From contig JABYQN010000004.1 in the NCBI GenBank assembly GCA_022606135.1, positions 1,116,001 through 1,180,000 of the forward strand: a stretch of DNA of 64,000 nucleotides. The letters are read 5' to 3'. Source of the stretch: Fomes fomentarius (lineage: Eukaryota > Basidiomycota > Agaricomycetes > Polyporales > Polyporaceae). Below are positions 62,604 to 64,000 of this stretch, piece by piece; position 1 is the stretch's first letter; every line of letters starts with the position of its first letter. The translations under genes and the position numbers were made by a program. A model generated the notes under the pieces. It did not search any database, was not told the origin of the DNA, and worked only from the letters and a program-made list of their open reading frames with translations.

Positions 62604-63862
62604 TCACATACCCGACCAGTCTACTCTTACTGACGTAGCTGAGTGTAGACGGTTGGGGAGCCGACGGACCATCTCTCCCTTCCACCACAGCGCGTTATGG
62701 CTTCGGTCGTTCTCCTTGAGGCAATACTCCAGCTCGGATATTTGGGGAAACCTGTCTAGTATCTCCAGCATCTGCGTCCCAACAAGGAGGTTCAGTAGGC
62801 CGGCGCGATCCACAAAGTATGCCTGGCCAATGAAGGGTCGAACAGTGATGTGTATCTCACGCAGAGCAGTACTCGACGCGATATTCTGCATGATAGAGAA
62901 CAGCAGCCTGATTCTGCTCATGGATTGAGGGGTGTAACCCTCATCTGCCTTGTTGATGACGAAGTCAATTTCGAGTGTTCTCAACCGTCCGAAGTTCTGC
63001 ATGCATTGCAGGGCTCCATCTGCAAATAATGTGTGAGACAATACAGGCTGCGGGATGACGAGGTCATGAGACCAAAGAAACCTACCTGAGACTCTATCGA
63101 GGCTATACTGCATGTACAACCCGAGATCGACAACATTCTCTCCAAAGTAGCGCGGAGGGTAGTTGATAGCTACAGTGCGGTTCTGGAGGGTTATTCATTC
63201 ACGGAGCTAGCATGGAGTGTTCATCTCATTCTACATACATATAGGATAAGCTTTCTCAGAGGTTTGAATGCGCCCAACCTCCCTATACGCGGCGGCCATG
63301 TGTTAGGGGTATGATGGTTACCTTCGTTCAGGGGGCTGGCAAGAGAGAGTTTTCGCAGTTTGACGAGTGATGGGATGAAGCGCAGGAGCGATAGTGTTGT
63401 TGCCGATGATAGTGCTAGATACAGCTCGACGATGCCCATCGAAGACATTGCAATCAGGTCAGTGCCTGCATAGCGAGGGGGATAGGCCGTCCAATCGGAG
63501 GTGTAAAGGTCCAATGTAACACAGTTCTTGAGCAGCCGGGGAAGAGGCGGCCTCGCGAACGGAACATATGTGTTATAATCGTTCACGACTCGGAGCCTGG
63601 TGATCAGCTGTGCGAGATACGGGGCGCCGTGCAGTGTTCGCAGAAGAAGGTCGACATGTGATGCCTTTTCAAGGATTGTTTCGTGTAGGAGATTGAATCG
63701 ACTTCGAGGTAGCCAGGTGGAACAGACCAGGGCGGTCCGACACCAGACCCGATAGCAATTGGGGTCCATCACTCGGCGGTCTTCAGTGGATCTATCGTCG
63801 TCCACGTAGCAAGCGTCGATGATTTGCTCGCAGATTTCAGTGGGAAAACGACTGTGATCCAT
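62604..63862 (-). CDS. F-box-like protein
   Basis: The start at 63862 gives MDHSRFPTEICEQIIDACYV, and VWCRTALVCSTWLPRSRFNL completes an F-box-like N-terminus, which would bind Skp1 in an SCF ubiquitin ligase. Leucine-rich text follows: LLLRTLHGAPYLAQLITRLR, LPRLLKNCVTLDLYTSDWTA, LSLLRFIPSLVKLRKLSLAS and so on. After introns near 63070-63240 come INYPPRYFGENVVDLGLYMQ, NFGRLRTLEIDFVINKADEG and LREIHITVRPFIGQAYFVDR. It ends SATSVRVDWSGM at 62604. Four exons or so. Agaricomycetes carry large families of this type; the target protein cannot be inferred. Confidence 0.75.
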
Positions 63863-64000
63863 GTCGGATGCGAATGGGATAGAAGGAGGTAACTAGGAAA
63901 GGGAACCGTCCGAGTCAGCACTTCACCTCGCGTTTGGCACAGCTAGCTGCAAGCTGGTTATATGTGTATCGAAGCGCCGAGCAAGTCTAGGTTGTGCTCG

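Noticed and set aside
1..64000. tRNA, rRNA, CRISPR arrays, telomere repeats
   Set aside because: None recognised by eye; a tRNA scan could not be run, so absence of tRNA genes is not proven.

Overview
The window is nuclear DNA of a filamentous basidiomycete, most likely a wood-decaying agaricomycete of the polypore type. Nearly every gene is broken by several introns of about 50-60 bp with GT-AG ends, intergenic gaps in the left half are tens to a few hundred bp, and there is a secreted AA14-type lytic polysaccharide monooxygenase (LPMO), a family known from wood-rotting fungi. No rRNA, CRISPR or bacterial operon structure was seen, and I recognised no tRNA gene by eye.

Positions 1-33.6 kb are a dense housekeeping block. 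In order: the 3' end of a WD40 gene; an ACL4-like ribosomal-protein chaperone (-); an unrecognised gene (+); a UPF1-like SF1 helicase (+); a carnitine acetyltransferase (-); RMI1 (+); a DNAJC8/Spf31 J-protein (-); COX11 (+); PAM18/TIM14 (+); the methyltransferase EFM4 (+); NOM1/SGD1 (-); SNU66/SART1 (+); RNase H2 subunit A (-); SQT1/AAMP (-); a TDP2-like phosphodiesterase (+); and a QDE-1-type RNA-dependent RNA polymerase (+). Themes are ribosome biogenesis (ACL4, SQT1, NOM1), splicing (SNU66, Spf31), mitochondria (COX11, PAM18, carnitine shuttle) and genome stability (RMI1, RNase H2, TDP2-like).

Positions 33.6-43.3 kb are a repeat-rich island just downstream of the RNA-silencing polymerase. 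It holds a decayed gene, an unrecognised AT-rich gene, a frameshifted tandem-domain secreted-protein relic, a Ty1/copia gag relic with a possible 5' LTR, and a complete 1174-bp non-autonomous hAT-like element inserted in that gag. The hAT element has 17-bp perfect terminal inverted repeats and an 8-bp target duplication, and removing it restores the gag frame. A second, truncated copy lies 5 kb away in inverted orientation.

Positions 43.4-53.4 kb return to single-copy genes: a DUF4112 membrane protein (-), an AT-hook plus zinc-cluster protein (-), the AA14-like LPMO (+) and a secreted six-hairpin glycosidase (+).

Positions 53.5-62.6 kb are a segmental-duplication zone. An unrecognised gene family with an EAPSPSMLPTP repeat is present four times in the window (42.3 kb +; 53.8, 58.3 and 61.0 kb -). 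Each copy has the same TATA/AGGAGGCC promoter and a 3n intron, and they are interleaved with broken pieces of the 51-kb glycosidase gene. An Ecm3-type auxin efflux carrier family gene (56.2-58.0 kb +) sits between two near-identical copies. The window ends with an F-box gene (-).
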